Assembly: GCA_965250215.1 (NCBI GenBank)
Contig: CBDFNN010000004.1
Location: 868,001-932,000 of the forward strand
Length of the DNA: 64,000 bases
From: CBDFNN01 sp965250215
GTDB lineage: Bacteria > Bacteroidota > Rhodothermia > Rhodothermales > DATKEJ01
Direction of reading: 5' to 3'
The notes below the pieces were generated by a model. That model worked only from the letters and a program-made list of their open reading frames with translations, was not told the DNA's origin and ran no database searches. This document shows positions 36,290-45,165 of the stretch, in pieces (position 1 is the first letter of the stretch; every line of letters begins with the position of its first letter). Position numbers and translations under genes: made by a program.

Positions 36290-39200
36290 CGCTCTCCCGT
36301 GGCAATGCTTGTACTTCTTTCCGCTACCACAAGGACAAGGGTCATTCCTTCCAACGCGATCCGTGTTGACAATCGGAGCGGCCTTCGCGGTAGGATCTCG
36401 ATCGGCACCTGATTGCTGCGGTGCAGCTGCAGATCCCATTTTGACTCCGTACCCTGATTTGTCGTCATGCGTGGCTTTAGCTCGGTTTTTGTCCAGTCTT
36501 GGTCGTGCTTTTGTCTGCTGATTTTTTCCACCTGAATTGACCATAGGTCCGGCCTTCATAACGATCGAGGCCGTATCTCTGTTGATCATGCCCAGCATAT
36601 CGGCGAATGCGTTGAAGGCTTCCATTTTGTACTCAAGTAGTGGATCCTTTTGACCAAATGCTCTAAGACCGATGCCTTCCTTAATTGTATCTAGCTCACG
36701 TAGATGGTCTGTCCACTTCTCATCAATGGTTGAAAGAGCAGCGACACGCTCGAGAGCATCATTTAACTCTTGCCCATCGCTTTCGACTACATCAGCAACA
36801 CCGACTATGGCTCTAAGAACTTTTCTGCCTTCGGAAAAATCGACGGCTAGTTTCTCCGGCTTATTCTCTTCCTGACTCTCGTGAATTCTTCGAACTCCGC
36901 CGAGGAATGGTGCTGCAAGAGCATCACGTTTTCCCTCGTAGTAGATGACAATGTCTTCGAAGATTTTATCCGCTGCGCCGTCCTCTCCTAGAATAATAAA
37001 AGTCTCCTGATCCAGCTGAGGATCGAAGGCTAGCATTCGAATTAAATCGCCTTTGAGTCCTTCGAAATCTCCGTCGCCGTAGTGATTCTGAACGATCTCA
37101 TCGACTACATTTTGAATCATGTCGAGAATCTCTCCTCGGAGGCGCTCGCCTTTCAAGGCATGCATCCGTCGATCGTAGACTACCGTTCTCTGGGCGTTCA
37201 AGACATCATCGTACTCGAGCTGTCTTTTCCGGATGGAGAAGTTGTTTTGCTCAACCTTTTTCTGGGCACGCTCGATGCTCTTGGTCACCATGGAGTGACT
37301 GATCACCTCGCCATCTTCCAAGCCAAGACGATCCATGATTTTAGCCGTTCGGTCGTTGCCGAAGAGCCTCATGAGATTGTCTTCAAGGGAAACGTAGAAC
37401 TGGCTGGCTCCAGGATCTCCCTGTCGGCCTGCACGACCTCGAAGCTGAAGATCGATTCTTCGACTATCGTGACGCTCCGTTCCGATTATCGCCAATCCGC
37501 CAAGTTCTTTAACGCCAGGTCCAAGCTTAATATCTGTACCACGTCCAGCCATATTGGTCGCGATAGTTACACCGCCTTGTTGACCAGCTTCGGCAACAAT
37601 GTGAGCCTCGGACTTTTCTCGATCACGTTTCGCGTTCAAGACATTGTGCTTGATCTTGGCTCTTGTTAGCATTCTTGCCAAGGTCTCGGACACCTCGACA
37701 GAGGTAGTACCAACTAGGACGGGCTGCCCCTTTTCGTTGTACTCTCTAATCTTGTCGATTACGGCGTTGTATTTCTCCCGCTTACTTCGATAGACAAGGT
37801 CTTCACCGTCAAGCCTTGCAATCGGAGCGTTGGTCGGAATAACGACCGTGTCCAAAGTGTAGATCTCGAAAAATTCGCCCGCTTCAGTTTCTGCTGTTCC
37901 GGTCATGCCGGCGAGCTTCTCATAGAGACGGAAATAGTTCTGGAGAGTGACTGTTGCATAGGTCTGCGTTGCCTTCTCGATCTTTACGTTCTCCTTCGCC
38001 TCTATCGCCTGATGCAATCCGTCAGAATAACGGCGACCGGAAAGAACACGACCGGTGTGCTCATCAACGATCTGTACTTTTCCTTCTTGAACGATGTACT
38101 CTGTGTCCTTCTCGAAAAGTGTATAGGCCTTCAAGAGCTGATTGACAGAGTGAATTCTCTCGCTGCGCTCTGAGTAAAGAGTGTAAAGCTCTCGGCGTTT
38201 ATCCTCAAACTCCCGGCTTAAGACACGACGATCATTTTGGTACTTGTTCTGTCGCTTTTCCTCCGTAAGGCTGGTATCGGAATTGAGCGTCTCAAGGCTG
38301 TTTTTTTGCTGCTCAGCGTGCCAAGTCTCGAGTCCGGCCGTCTCTTCCCCAAGATCAGGAATGATGAAAAAGTCGTTGTCAGTCCCAGCTGTTTGGGCGA
38401 TAAACTCACGTCCTTTGTCGGACATCTCGATGCTTCGCATTTTCTCATCCAATGCAAAGTAGAGTTCATCATCAACGATGTGCATGTTCTTTGCCGAGTC
38501 CTGCAAATAGAAATACTCTGCCTTGCGCATTATTTGCTCGACCCCAGGCTCCGCCTTCAGCTTGATCAACTTCTTATTCCGTGCAAAACCTCGATGCGCT
38601 CGCAAAAGAGCTAAGCCCATTTCTTCATCGAGAGCAGAAATTTCTTTTTTATCCTGAAGTGATTCTCTTTTTCGATAGAGGCTATCGGCATGAGTAGCAA
38701 GCTGAGCTACCAATTTTCGCTGAGCCTGAAATAGCCGATCGACATAAGGCTTATACTCGGAAAATTTGCCCTCGCCCGCATTCGGAACTGGACCCGAGAT
38801 GATCAATGGGGTTCTGGCTTCATCGATTAGAACGGAGTCGACCTCATCAACGATTGCAAAATGATGCGGTCGCTGGACTAATTGATCTGGATCGATTACA
38901 AAGGAGTTGTCCCTTAGATAATCGAATCCGAATTCATTGTTGGTGCCGTAGGTAATATCGGCTCGATAGGCCTCGCGTCTTCCACCTGAATGCGGTTCGA
39001 ATTTATTGATACAGGCGACGGTCAAGCCGTGATAGCCGAATACGGGAGCCATCCATTCGGAGTCCCGCTGTGCCAGATAGGGGTTGACAGTGACAAGGTG
39101 CACACCATTGCCAACTAGTGCATTAAGATAAACCGGCGCAACAGCTACAAGTGTTTTACCCTCGCCAGTCTTCATCTCAGCGATATTGCCTTGGTGAATG

Positions 39201-39691
39201 ACGATTCCACCAATTAGTTGGACATCATAAGGGATCATGTCCCATTTGATCGTAGATCCACCGGCTTCCCATTCTTCACCGACCAATCTTCGGCAGGTCT
39301 CTTTCATCACGGCGAAGGCTTCTGGAAGCATATCGTCCAGCGTCTTTGCGATGGTCTCCTTCCACTCTTTACTGAGCTTATCTAGCTCCTCGTAGATGGC
39401 CTGTCTTTCCTGCAATCCGAGGGAGTGTTGATCTCGATCTCCATCACCACTGGTATCGCCGGAGTGACTGTCTTTTAGCTGCTTTCGAAGATCGGCTTGA
39501 TCCTCTTCAATCTCCTTGACTGTCTCCCTGATGCGAGCTTTGAACTCGACTGTTTTGCCTTTTAGCTCATCCTCAGAAAGCTTCTCTAGTCCTGGGAAAA
39601 TGCTGTTGATCTCCTCAACAAGGGGCCAAAGTTTTGCAACGTGTTTGTCGTTGCTACCGCCTCCAAGGAGCTTCTTAAATACTTTTAACAT
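36287..39691 (-). CDS. secA: Preprotein translocase ATPase SecA
   Basis: Protein of 1134 aa; the ATG at 39691 (MLKVFKKLLGG) is the family start, while an upstream ATG at 39823 would only add peptide translated from the GGGGCTGA array. Walker A is MKTGEGKT (173-180), the DEAD-like box is VDEVDSVLIDEARTP, the second helicase core has TNMAGRGTDI and LRGRAGRQGD, and the C-terminal zinc motif is DPCPCGSGKKYKHCHG. An acidic insertion at about 55-115 and a longer one after the DEAD box make it larger than E. coli SecA (901 aa), as is usual in Bacteroidota. Drives Sec export. Confidence 0.97.
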   Translation of the reverse strand: MLKVFKKLLGGGSNDKHVAKLWPLVEEINSIFPGLEKLSEDELKGKTVEFKARIRETVKEIEEDQADLRKQLKDSHSGDTSGDGDRDQHSLGLQERQAIYEELDKLSKEWKETIAKTLDDMLPEAFAVMKETCRRLVGEEWEAGGSTIKWDMIPYDVQLIGGIVIHQGNIAEMKTGEGKTLVAVAPVYLNALVGNGVHLVTVNPYLAQRDSEWMAPVFGYHGLTVACINKFEPHSGGRREAYRADITYGTNNEFGFDYLRDNSFVIDPDQLVQRPHHFAIVDEVDSVLIDEARTPLIISGPVPNAGEGKFSEYKPYVDRLFQAQRKLVAQLATHADSLYRKRESLQDKKEISALDEEMGLALLRAHRGFARNKKLIKLKAEPGVEQIMRKAEYFYLQDSAKNMHIVDDELYFALDEKMRSIEMSDKGREFIAQTAGTDNDFFIIPDLGEETAGLETWHAEQQKNSLETLNSDTSLTEEKRQNKYQNDRRVLSREFEDKRRELYTLYSERSERIHSVNQLLKAYTLFEKDTEYIVQEGKVQIVDEHTGRVLSGRRYSDGLHQAIEAKENVKIEKATQTYATVTLQNYFRLYEKLAGMTGTAETEAGEFFEIYTLDTVVIPTNAPIARLDGEDLVYRSKREKYNAVIDKIREYNEKGQPVLVGTTSVEVSETLARMLTRAKIKHNVLNAKRDREKSEAHIVAEAGQQGGVTIATNMAGRGTDIKLGPGVKELGGLAIIGTERHDSRRIDLQLRGRAGRQGDPGASQFYVSLEDNLMRLFGNDRTAKIMDRLGLEDGEVISHSMVTKSIERAQKKVEQNNFSIRKRQLEYDDVLNAQRTVVYDRRMHALKGERLRGEILDMIQNVVDEIVQNHYGDGDFEGLKGDLIRMLAFDPQLDQETFIILGEDGAADKIFEDIVIYYEGKRDALAAPFLGGVRRIHESQEENKPEKLAVDFSEGRKVLRAIVGVADVVESDGQELNDALERVAALSTIDEKWTDHLRELDTIKEGIGLRAFGQKDPLLEYKMEAFNAFADMLGMINRDTASIVMKAGPMVNSGGKNQQTKARPRLDKNRAKATHDDKSGYGVKMGSAAAPQQSGADRDPTAKAAPIVNTDRVGRNDPCPCGSGKKYKHCHGRA

Positions 39692-39750
39692 AGGTCGTTT
39701 AAATCCTGAAAAATCCAGCAGACTAATACGAAGGGGAAAGGGGTTGGTTC

Positions 39751-39806
39751 GGGGCTGAGGGGCTGAGGGGCTGAGGGGCTGAGGGGCTGAGGGGCTGAGG
39801 GGCTGA
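39751..39806. repeat. Perfect 8-bp array (GGGGCTGA x7), G-quadruplex-prone
   Basis: Seven perfect GGGGCTGA units on the plus strand between divergent secA and the four-helix-bundle gene, 60 bp upstream of the secA ATG. Two further GGGG runs (39733-39736, 39740-39743) precede it. Regular G4 runs with 4-nt loops fit the standard G-quadruplex motif. Confidence 0.95.
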
Positions 39807-39871
39807 GTAAATGTGTCCAACAAGTTATGAAGCGTGACCTGATGTGTCTTTAATATCTAAATGAATAAAAG

Positions 39872-40228
39872 ATGCAAGATTTTAAGTTGCTACGAGTATG
39901 GAAGGAAACGCACGATCTGTCCATCTCGATCTACTCAAAAACACTGGCTGGAATAGATAAGGACAGAAATCTCATCTGGCAATGTAGAAAGTCCTCTTTT
40001 TCCATCTCCTACAATATTGCCGAAGGATGCGGTCGTCATACCGCGGCTGATCAAGCTCACTTTTTTCAGATGGCGAGAGGCTCAGCAAGTGAGTTAGAGT
40101 GTCAGCTTTTGCTGATTCGAGATCTGGACTTCATCAACAAAGAGGACGTGACTCAGTTGCTCGAAAAGTTAACTGGAATACAGAAAATGCTCGGGAAATT
40201 GATTAGCTTCAAGCGCCGTAATCGCTAA
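39872..40228 (+). CDS. Four-helix-bundle protein (23S rRNA intervening-sequence protein family)
   Basis: Protein of 118 aa of the S23/IVP four-helix-bundle family: FKLLRVWKETHDLSISIY at the N-terminus, the central SISYNIAEGCGRHTAADQAHFFQMARGSASELECQL signature, and a last helix (LLEKLTGIQKMLGKLI). The family was first found in rRNA intervening sequences and is related to the Avd accessory proteins of diversity-generating retroelements; no rRNA or reverse transcriptase is near. The gene is bracketed by a G-rich array upstream and a C-rich array that begins at its TAA, an arrangement suggestive of a mobile cassette. Cellular role unknown. Confidence 0.9.
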   Translation: MQDFKLLRVWKETHDLSISIYSKTLAGIDKDRNLIWQCRKSSFSISYNIAEGCGRHTAADQAHFFQMARGSASELECQLLLIRDLDFINKEDVTQLLEKLTGIQKMLGKLISFKRRNR

Positions 40229-40259
40229 GCTCCCCAGCTCCCCAGCTCCCCAGCTCCCT
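40228..40259. repeat. 8-bp array (AGCTCCCC x3, AGCTCCCT) filling a convergent spacer
   Basis: Units run from the last A of the TAA of the four-helix-bundle gene (40226-40228) into the TAG of the convergent DsbA-like gene (40258-40260). The entire 29-bp spacer is array. On the minus strand it reads GGGGAGCT, related to the GGGGCTGA array upstream. Confidence 0.92.
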
Positions 40260-41286
40260 ACTTCCCCGCTCTAAACAACTCATCGTCAATGACAACCGCC
40301 ATCTGACCAAAGTTTGGAACTTTGCCCGGTGCAATCTCTCTTCCGTTGATGTAGACCGCCGGTGTTCCGCTGATGCCCAGTCCCGCAGCGATATTAACAT
40401 CGTTTTGAACAACGGACGCGTATTGACCTGAGTCGAGACATTGTCCGAAGCCTTCCGCGTTCAATCCCAAATTTGTGGCCATGACTTTCAAACCGGTGGG
40501 CCCAATATTTCTCTGGTCCTCGAACATCGCATCATGCATCTCCCAAAATTTATCCTGGTCTCTTGCGCATAAAGATGCTTCAGCGGCCTTTTGCGCCTTT
40601 GGATGGATAGAGCGCAGAGGGAATTGTCTGAAGACGACCCGGATATTGTCACCATAAGTGTCAAGAACTTGTGTGAGCGCTGGGTTGAAGCCCTTGCATG
40701 CTGGGCACTCGAAATCAGAAAACTCTACGATAGTAATAGGTGCATCGGACGGTCCTTTTATCGTGGCCCCTGTATCGTTTAGCGATACTCTCATTGGCTC
40801 GAGTAAAATCTCGACAGGGTATTTTTGTCGTAGCTCGCCTAGTACGACTGATCGAGCTTCTTGTGTCTTTTCTTGTTGCAAGAACTGCCGAATTTGGGCC
40901 GCGATTTCTGCCTTGGCCCGGCCCTGTAGTCTGGCCCTGTTTTCTTCGTACCAGAGATCAATATCCTGATCGGTGACCGGTGCTGTCTTCGACGTAATTG
41001 CTGTCTGGACATATTCATTCAGGGAAAGGGATTTCTCTGTAGCCTCCTTTTCTAGCAAGGTCCTTTCCACTAGGGGAGCAAGTCCCTCTTCCATGATCTT
41101 AGCCTTCTGCTTTTCAAGTTCAGCCAGTTGAGGGCTCAAGAAATTCTCTAGATCGAGCTGAGTAATAGTCCTGTCGCCAACTTTGGCTACGATCGTGTCA
41201 TCATCGTACAGACTTGGCAGAATTGATAAAGATGCGATGAGCAATCCCGCGCAGAGACTTAGAAAACTTTTTTGATTTGCTAGCAT
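40258..41286 (-). CDS. SurA-like chaperone domain fused to DsbA-type thioredoxin domain
   Basis: Protein of 342 aa from the ATG at 41286 (a TTG 9 bp upstream is also possible) with a signal peptide. Residues about 30-150 look like a SurA/parvulin N-terminal chaperone domain (VAKVGDRTITQLDLENFLSPQ, LERTLLEKEA-like helices). Residues about 165-340 are a DsbA/Thioredoxin_4 fold: ITIVEFSDFECPACKGF with redox CPAC, and the cis-Pro loop GISGTPAVYINGREI. Likely a periplasmic oxidoreductase or disulfide enzyme with substrate-binding module. DsbB/VKOR partner not in the window. Confidence 0.85.
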   Translation of the reverse strand: MLANQKSFLSLCAGLLIASLSILPSLYDDDTIVAKVGDRTITQLDLENFLSPQLAELEKQKAKIMEEGLAPLVERTLLEKEATEKSLSLNEYVQTAITSKTAPVTDQDIDLWYEENRARLQGRAKAEIAAQIRQFLQQEKTQEARSVVLGELRQKYPVEILLEPMRVSLNDTGATIKGPSDAPITIVEFSDFECPACKGFNPALTQVLDTYGDNIRVVFRQFPLRSIHPKAQKAAEASLCARDQDKFWEMHDAMFEDQRNIGPTGLKVMATNLGLNAEGFGQCLDSGQYASVVQNDVNIAAGLGISGTPAVYINGREIAPGKVPNFGQMAVVIDDELFRAGK

Positions 41287-41380
41287 GACGACCAAGTTTG
41301 AATGAGACAGAATAACGGGTGGCCTGATTGGGTGTTTCTGTGGGGAAGGTCGGATTTAGGACGAGAACGACACAGAGATC

Positions 41381-41415
41381 CGTTACTCGTTGTTCGTTAC
41401 TCGTCTCTCGTTCAG
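41381..41415. repeat. 7-bp word array (cgttact, cgttgtt, cgttact, cgtctct, cgttcag)
   Basis: Five consecutive 7-mers of CGTTNNT type in the spacer between the outer membrane protein gene and the DsbA-like gene. Confidence 0.7.
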
Positions 41416-41469
41416 TTCATCCAGAATTTTTGCTCCACTTTGCTCCATTAGCTCGATCTCCCTTTTTCC

Positions 41470-41501
41470 GAGCTCCTGAGCCCCTGTGCTGCCGATCCCC
41501 T
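41470..41501. repeat. 8-bp word array (gagctcct, gagcccct, gtgctgcc, gatcccct)
   Basis: Four degenerate 8-mers that run into the TAG (41500-41502, minus strand) of the outer membrane protein gene. Words resemble the reverse of GGGGCTGA/GGGGAGCT at 39751 and 40228. Confidence 0.6.
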
Positions 41502-42198
41502 AGAATCCAATTGAAATATTCCAATAAGGCCCAAACGTCGTGAAGTCAGGTACTCCACCGATGTCATCAGAGTCAAAACCATCAAGGACTCGTTTCCATC
41601 CCCGATCCAGAGGTGCGACTCTATAGCCGCCTTTCACAATAAAGCCGAAGCCGTATTCGTCTGTGAAATCTTCAATCCGAAGTACATAGTCGAGAACCAA
41701 AGCAAGATCCAAGACGAGGCTGGTCTTCTTCAAGGTGGTTGAAGATCCCGGATTCACTAAAACCTCTTCCCACTCTACAGAATTCGCCTGCTGCAAATCA
41801 TAGTAAGATCTTCCTAGTCCGACTCCCAAGGAGGGAGCTAATACGCCCAAAGACTTCCCACCAAATTTCACCAACCCCCGCGAATAGTCTAACTCAAACA
41901 GGCTTTCCCTTAGCTGGGTACTTACGATCGCCTGCTCGTTCTTTGCCGAGGAGAACTCGATGTAAAAGCCGATTCGGCTTTGCCATCCGCCTACGCGAGA
42001 GCCGAATCCAAATGTCGTTCGTTGATCTCCCGGATGAAATTCTGAGCCTTCTTGACCCTCAATAAGAGGAGTGAAGGCATATAATTTCTCCAGATTGCTA
42101 TAGCTTCTTCCGGCAGAGAAGAAGAAGTTGGACATATCCTGACCAGTTACCTGCAAAGGGAGGATGAGTAAAAGGGTCAAAGACAGAAAGGACTTCAT
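41500..42198 (-). CDS. Putative outer membrane beta-barrel protein
   Basis: Protein of 232 aa with a signal peptide (cleavage near VTGQ) and alternating hydrophobic strands (TTFGFGSRVGGWQSRIGFYIEFS, YGFGIVKGGYR-like segments) ending in a C-terminal aromatic (NISIGF). This fits a small porin-like or OmpA-type barrel. No family recognised. It is divergent from the PorQ-like gene. Confidence 0.65.
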   Translation of the reverse strand: MKSFLSLTLLLILPLQVTGQDMSNFFFSAGRSYSNLEKLYAFTPLIEGQEGSEFHPGDQRTTFGFGSRVGGWQSRIGFYIEFSSAKNEQAIVSTQLRESLFELDYSRGLVKFGGKSLGVLAPSLGVGLGRSYYDLQQANSVEWEEVLVNPGSSTTLKKTSLVLDLALVLDYVLRIEDFTDEYGFGFIVKGGYRVAPLDRGWKRVLDGFDSDDIGGVPDFTTFGPYWNISIGF

Positions 42199-42345
42199 AG
42201 ATCGGATACTGAATAATTAGGAACGCTTATTATCGACTAGAATATAAAACAGTCACTCAGGATAATGTTCACCAGGCGACAGACTAGCTGAAATACGAAT
42301 TCTCTACTAGATAGATCTACAAATAGACGGCTAGCTACATTATAT

Positions 42346-43308
42346 ATGTATCGTTTTTCACTTTTTCTCTTTCTGAGCCTATCACTTTCATTCGGAGGCC
42401 TAGCCGCACAACCCGGTCAATCTTCTGGGTTCTCTTTTCTCAGAATTGAACCAGGTGCCAGAGCATCAGCCTTAGCGGGTTCATTCGGAGCATTCATGGG
42501 CAATGACCCTAGTAGCGCTTTCTACAATCCTGCAACGATCAATGAACAAATGGAGGGACGCTTGTCGGCCTCCTATTTGAATCATTTGTCAGATATAAAT
42601 GCTGGTTTCATCAGTTATGCTAGGGAAGTACCGAAGATCGGACTAGTCGTTGGCGGTATTCGCTACATGAACTACGGTGATTTTGAGCGGGCCGACGAAA
42701 ACGGTGTTCGCGATGGATCCTTTGGAGCTTCTGACGTCTCTTTGAGTCTAGGATTGGCGAAGCAGTACCGCGAGAGAATTCGCTTTGGGGCAAATGTAAA
42801 CACTATTTTTTCTGGAATCGACGATGCTTCCGCTTCGGCCCTGACCTTTGACGCTGGACTACTCTACTCGATAGCAAGTCAGGGTATAACACTGGGTGGA
42901 TCGATTCATCATCTTGGACTTGTTTTCTCAAATTTTGGTGTGAGCGAAGACCAACTACCCTTCGATTTACGGCTCGTTGTTGGAAAAAACCTTGATCACC
43001 TTCCACTTTATTTGAGTGTGACTGGGTATAATTTGCACCAAATCGGAGACACAGAATCCGGAGTATCGGGTGGCGTTCTAAACCATTTGGTATTGGGAGC
43101 CGAGTTTCGATTTTCCTCCGTTGTCAAAGCCAGATTTGGCTACAATCACCAACGACATGAGTCACTTAAAACCGGAAGTCGCTTGGATTTAGCTGGCTTT
43201 TCGACAGGCTTCGGGATAGGGTTGTCGAGATTCCAATTTGACTACGCATTCAATGCCTGGTCATCGCTAGGCGGTTTGCACCAAATTAGCCTTGGGACCC
43301 AACTTTAG
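42346..43308 (+). CDS. porQ: Type IX secretion system protein PorQ
   Basis: Protein of 320 aa with a signal peptide (cleavage near LAAQ). It matches the PorQ/PorV-like outer membrane barrel family: FSFLRIEPGARASALAGSFGAF, DPSSAFYNPATINEQMEGRLSASYLNHLSDINAGFISYARE, and a C-terminal RFGYNHQRHESLKTGSRLDLAGFSTGFGI. PorQ acts in the T9SS attachment complex together with PorU, PorV and PorZ. Two T9SS substrates are encoded in this window (21167, 24840), consistent with a working system; other T9SS genes are not nearby. Confidence 0.85.
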   Translation: MYRFSLFLFLSLSLSFGGLAAQPGQSSGFSFLRIEPGARASALAGSFGAFMGNDPSSAFYNPATINEQMEGRLSASYLNHLSDINAGFISYAREVPKIGLVVGGIRYMNYGDFERADENGVRDGSFGASDVSLSLGLAKQYRERIRFGANVNTIFSGIDDASASALTFDAGLLYSIASQGITLGGSIHHLGLVFSNFGVSEDQLPFDLRLVVGKNLDHLPLYLSVTGYNLHQIGDTESGVSGGVLNHLVLGAEFRFSSVVKARFGYNHQRHESLKTGSRLDLAGFSTGFGIGLSRFQFDYAFNAWSSLGGLHQISLGTQL

Positions 43309-43402
43309 GTCGTTTAGCACTAGGACCGATACACCACAGCTTCAAAAAGTGCCAAATAAGCGCGATAATTATATAAACGAATTTAAATCTGACGGATCAG
43401 AG

Positions 43403-43420
43403 TATGACAACTGTGTCATA
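43403..43420. promoter_or_regulatory. Inverted repeat upstream of the HTH membrane-protein gene
   Basis: TATGACA (43403-43409) and TGTCATA (43414-43420) are perfect reverse complements separated by ACTG, 38 bp upstream of the ATG at 43458. A dimeric repressor operator is plausible, possibly autoregulatory because the downstream product carries an HTH domain. Inference only. Confidence 0.45.
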
Positions 43421-43457
43421 GCGAATCACCCAGACGAACAAAGCTTCGAGTCATAAC

Positions 43458-45164
43458 ATGCCTATCGGTAGAAAAAATCGCCTTGCCCTTAGATTTGAGC
43501 ATGATCTTCAGAAGATCAGAATGTCCAAGGGATTAGACGTCCAGGACATTTTTAAGAGGACAAAAATCCGACCTGAAGTTATCGAGCGCCTCGAGACCAC
43601 AGGATTGGCAGATGATCCGGTTTTTTCGACAGATATATATAAAAGACCGCTAATCAGGAATTATTCTCAAGGATTGGGAATTGATGCCGAGGATGTTTTG
43701 CGCGCTTTTGAAATGTCCCTGACAGGCCAATACGATGGTTTCCTTGCAAAGAAATACGTGGAGGAGCGAGAGTCGACTAAGCCAGTCGAGAAAAAGGAAG
43801 TATCGGATTTGATTGATCAATGGTATCCGGCTTCTGCTAGCGGGGAAGGCGAGGCCGAAGACTCAGTCAAGGAGCCAATGTCCAAAAAGAAGTCGACAAA
43901 GACAGGTGCAAGAAAGACCAAGGCTAAGAAGCCTGCTGCGAAGAAAACGACCAGTTCGACTAAGAGGTCAACTAGGGCGAAAAAGCGTACTGTGAAAAAG
44001 GCTAATTCTCAACTTGATGCAAAGACGCTTAAGACCTCCAGCAAGGAGTTCTCAAATGAGCTAGGAGATCTTGAAATGATTGAGGGTCCAAACGCCGTTG
44101 ACACATCGGAGGATGATGTGGTTGGCAAGGCTGTTGAGAGTTTCATCGCGGGAAAGAAGGCCGATGGCGATGATGCTAGCTCTGAGGCGGATGCCCCTGA
44201 GACTGATAGAATTATCATTGGCGAGCCGATTGAGTCAGGCAGTAGCATCGGGCAATTAGAGGACGATGACATTCTCGACACATTGGAAGCTTTTTCGAGC
44301 CATCAAGAATTCGAAGAGCCTAAATCAGTCCAAGAGATAGAGCAGATCGAGAATCAAGAGGAAGTTGATAAGGCTGCCATGGTTGAAGATGAAGAATTGC
44401 TTGTTGAATCCGAAGACTCCGGCAAGGAAGTAATTGCCGAAGTTGAAGAAGCTCCTACCCTATCTGAGCAAGATCATAGCGAAGCCAAGTCAATGGATAA
44501 ATTCAGTTACGAATCCAAGGCAATCGAAGGTGATATGCTGGAGGAAAAAAGTAGTAAGGCCGAAACAGGTCGTCTAGAAAAAGCAGAGGCTAATTCGCGA
44601 CACCTTGAGAACAACAGATCTGCGGAAAAGGAAAAACCGCGAGCACCAATCAGAAAAAAGGTCAGTTCGGGATCACATATAGCGACTTTTGTCTCAGATG
44701 TCCCAGATGAAAAACCAAAGTCAGGCATCGCTAAAATGCTTGTTCCAGCTGTACTTGTTGTGTGCGCTTTGACTGCCGGAGCTTATTTTGGACCAAGTCT
44801 GCTTGCGCAGTTCGGGGACAAGAAGCCCGTGACACTAAAGTACTCCGAGGCTGCTAGCTTTGATGAGGCACCCGAATTATTTAAAGGCGTGGTCGAAACC
44901 GGACCAGGCGAGAGGGCTTATGTAATCGTAGCGATCCGGAAGGACAGCGCTCCAAGAAACGATCAATTCGATTACACTTTACGAACCACCACTAACGGGC
45001 AGTTGTATTCCGTGAATGGGACAGGCGATATATCTGCAGATAGAAACAAACTTTCTATCGGCGACTATGGCTGGGGCTCCATTCGAAAATCTCCCGGAGG
45101 TCAATTCGCAATCATTTCAGCCAATAAGGCGGATTACCCCAAATGGGAATTAACAGGTAAATAG
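43458..45164 (+). CDS. RodZ-like HTH membrane protein with a histone-H1-like Lys/Ala segment
   Basis: Protein of 568 aa. Residues about 10-95 form an HTH_25/RodZ-like domain (LALRFEHDLQKIRMSKGLDVQDIFKRTKI, RPLIRNYSQGLGID). Residues about 137-180 are Lys/Ala/Thr-rich like bacterial histone H1 tails (KKSTKTGARKTKAKKPAAKK, then KRSTRAKKRTVKK). A long acidic stretch (about 185-390) follows, then one transmembrane helix (about 424-448) and a compact C-terminal domain. An N-in, C-out membrane protein linking DNA or MreB-like partners to the envelope is plausible. It sits 1 nt before the next gene, so they are co-translated. Confidence 0.78.
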   Translation: MPIGRKNRLALRFEHDLQKIRMSKGLDVQDIFKRTKIRPEVIERLETTGLADDPVFSTDIYKRPLIRNYSQGLGIDAEDVLRAFEMSLTGQYDGFLAKKYVEERESTKPVEKKEVSDLIDQWYPASASGEGEAEDSVKEPMSKKKSTKTGARKTKAKKPAAKKTTSSTKRSTRAKKRTVKKANSQLDAKTLKTSSKEFSNELGDLEMIEGPNAVDTSEDDVVGKAVESFIAGKKADGDDASSEADAPETDRIIIGEPIESGSSIGQLEDDDILDTLEAFSSHQEFEEPKSVQEIEQIENQEEVDKAAMVEDEELLVESEDSGKEVIAEVEEAPTLSEQDHSEAKSMDKFSYESKAIEGDMLEEKSSKAETGRLEKAEANSRHLENNRSAEKEKPRAPIRKKVSSGSHIATFVSDVPDEKPKSGIAKMLVPAVLVVCALTAGAYFGPSLLAQFGDKKPVTLKYSEAASFDEAPELFKGVVETGPGERAYVIVAIRKDSAPRNDQFDYTLRTTTNGQLYSVNGTGDISADRNKLSIGDYGWGSIRKSPGGQFAIISANKADYPKWELTGK

Positions 45165-45165
45165 T

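Noticed and set aside
39692..39823. N-terminal extension of SecA with Leu-Ser-Pro-Ser-Ala-Pro-Gln repeats
   Set aside because: It is translation of the GGGGCTGA array; the SecA family start is the ATG at 39691.
39872..40228. Diversity-generating retroelement accessory (Avd) protein
   Set aside because: The fold family is related, but no reverse transcriptase or template/variable repeat pair is near, so an Avd role is not supported.
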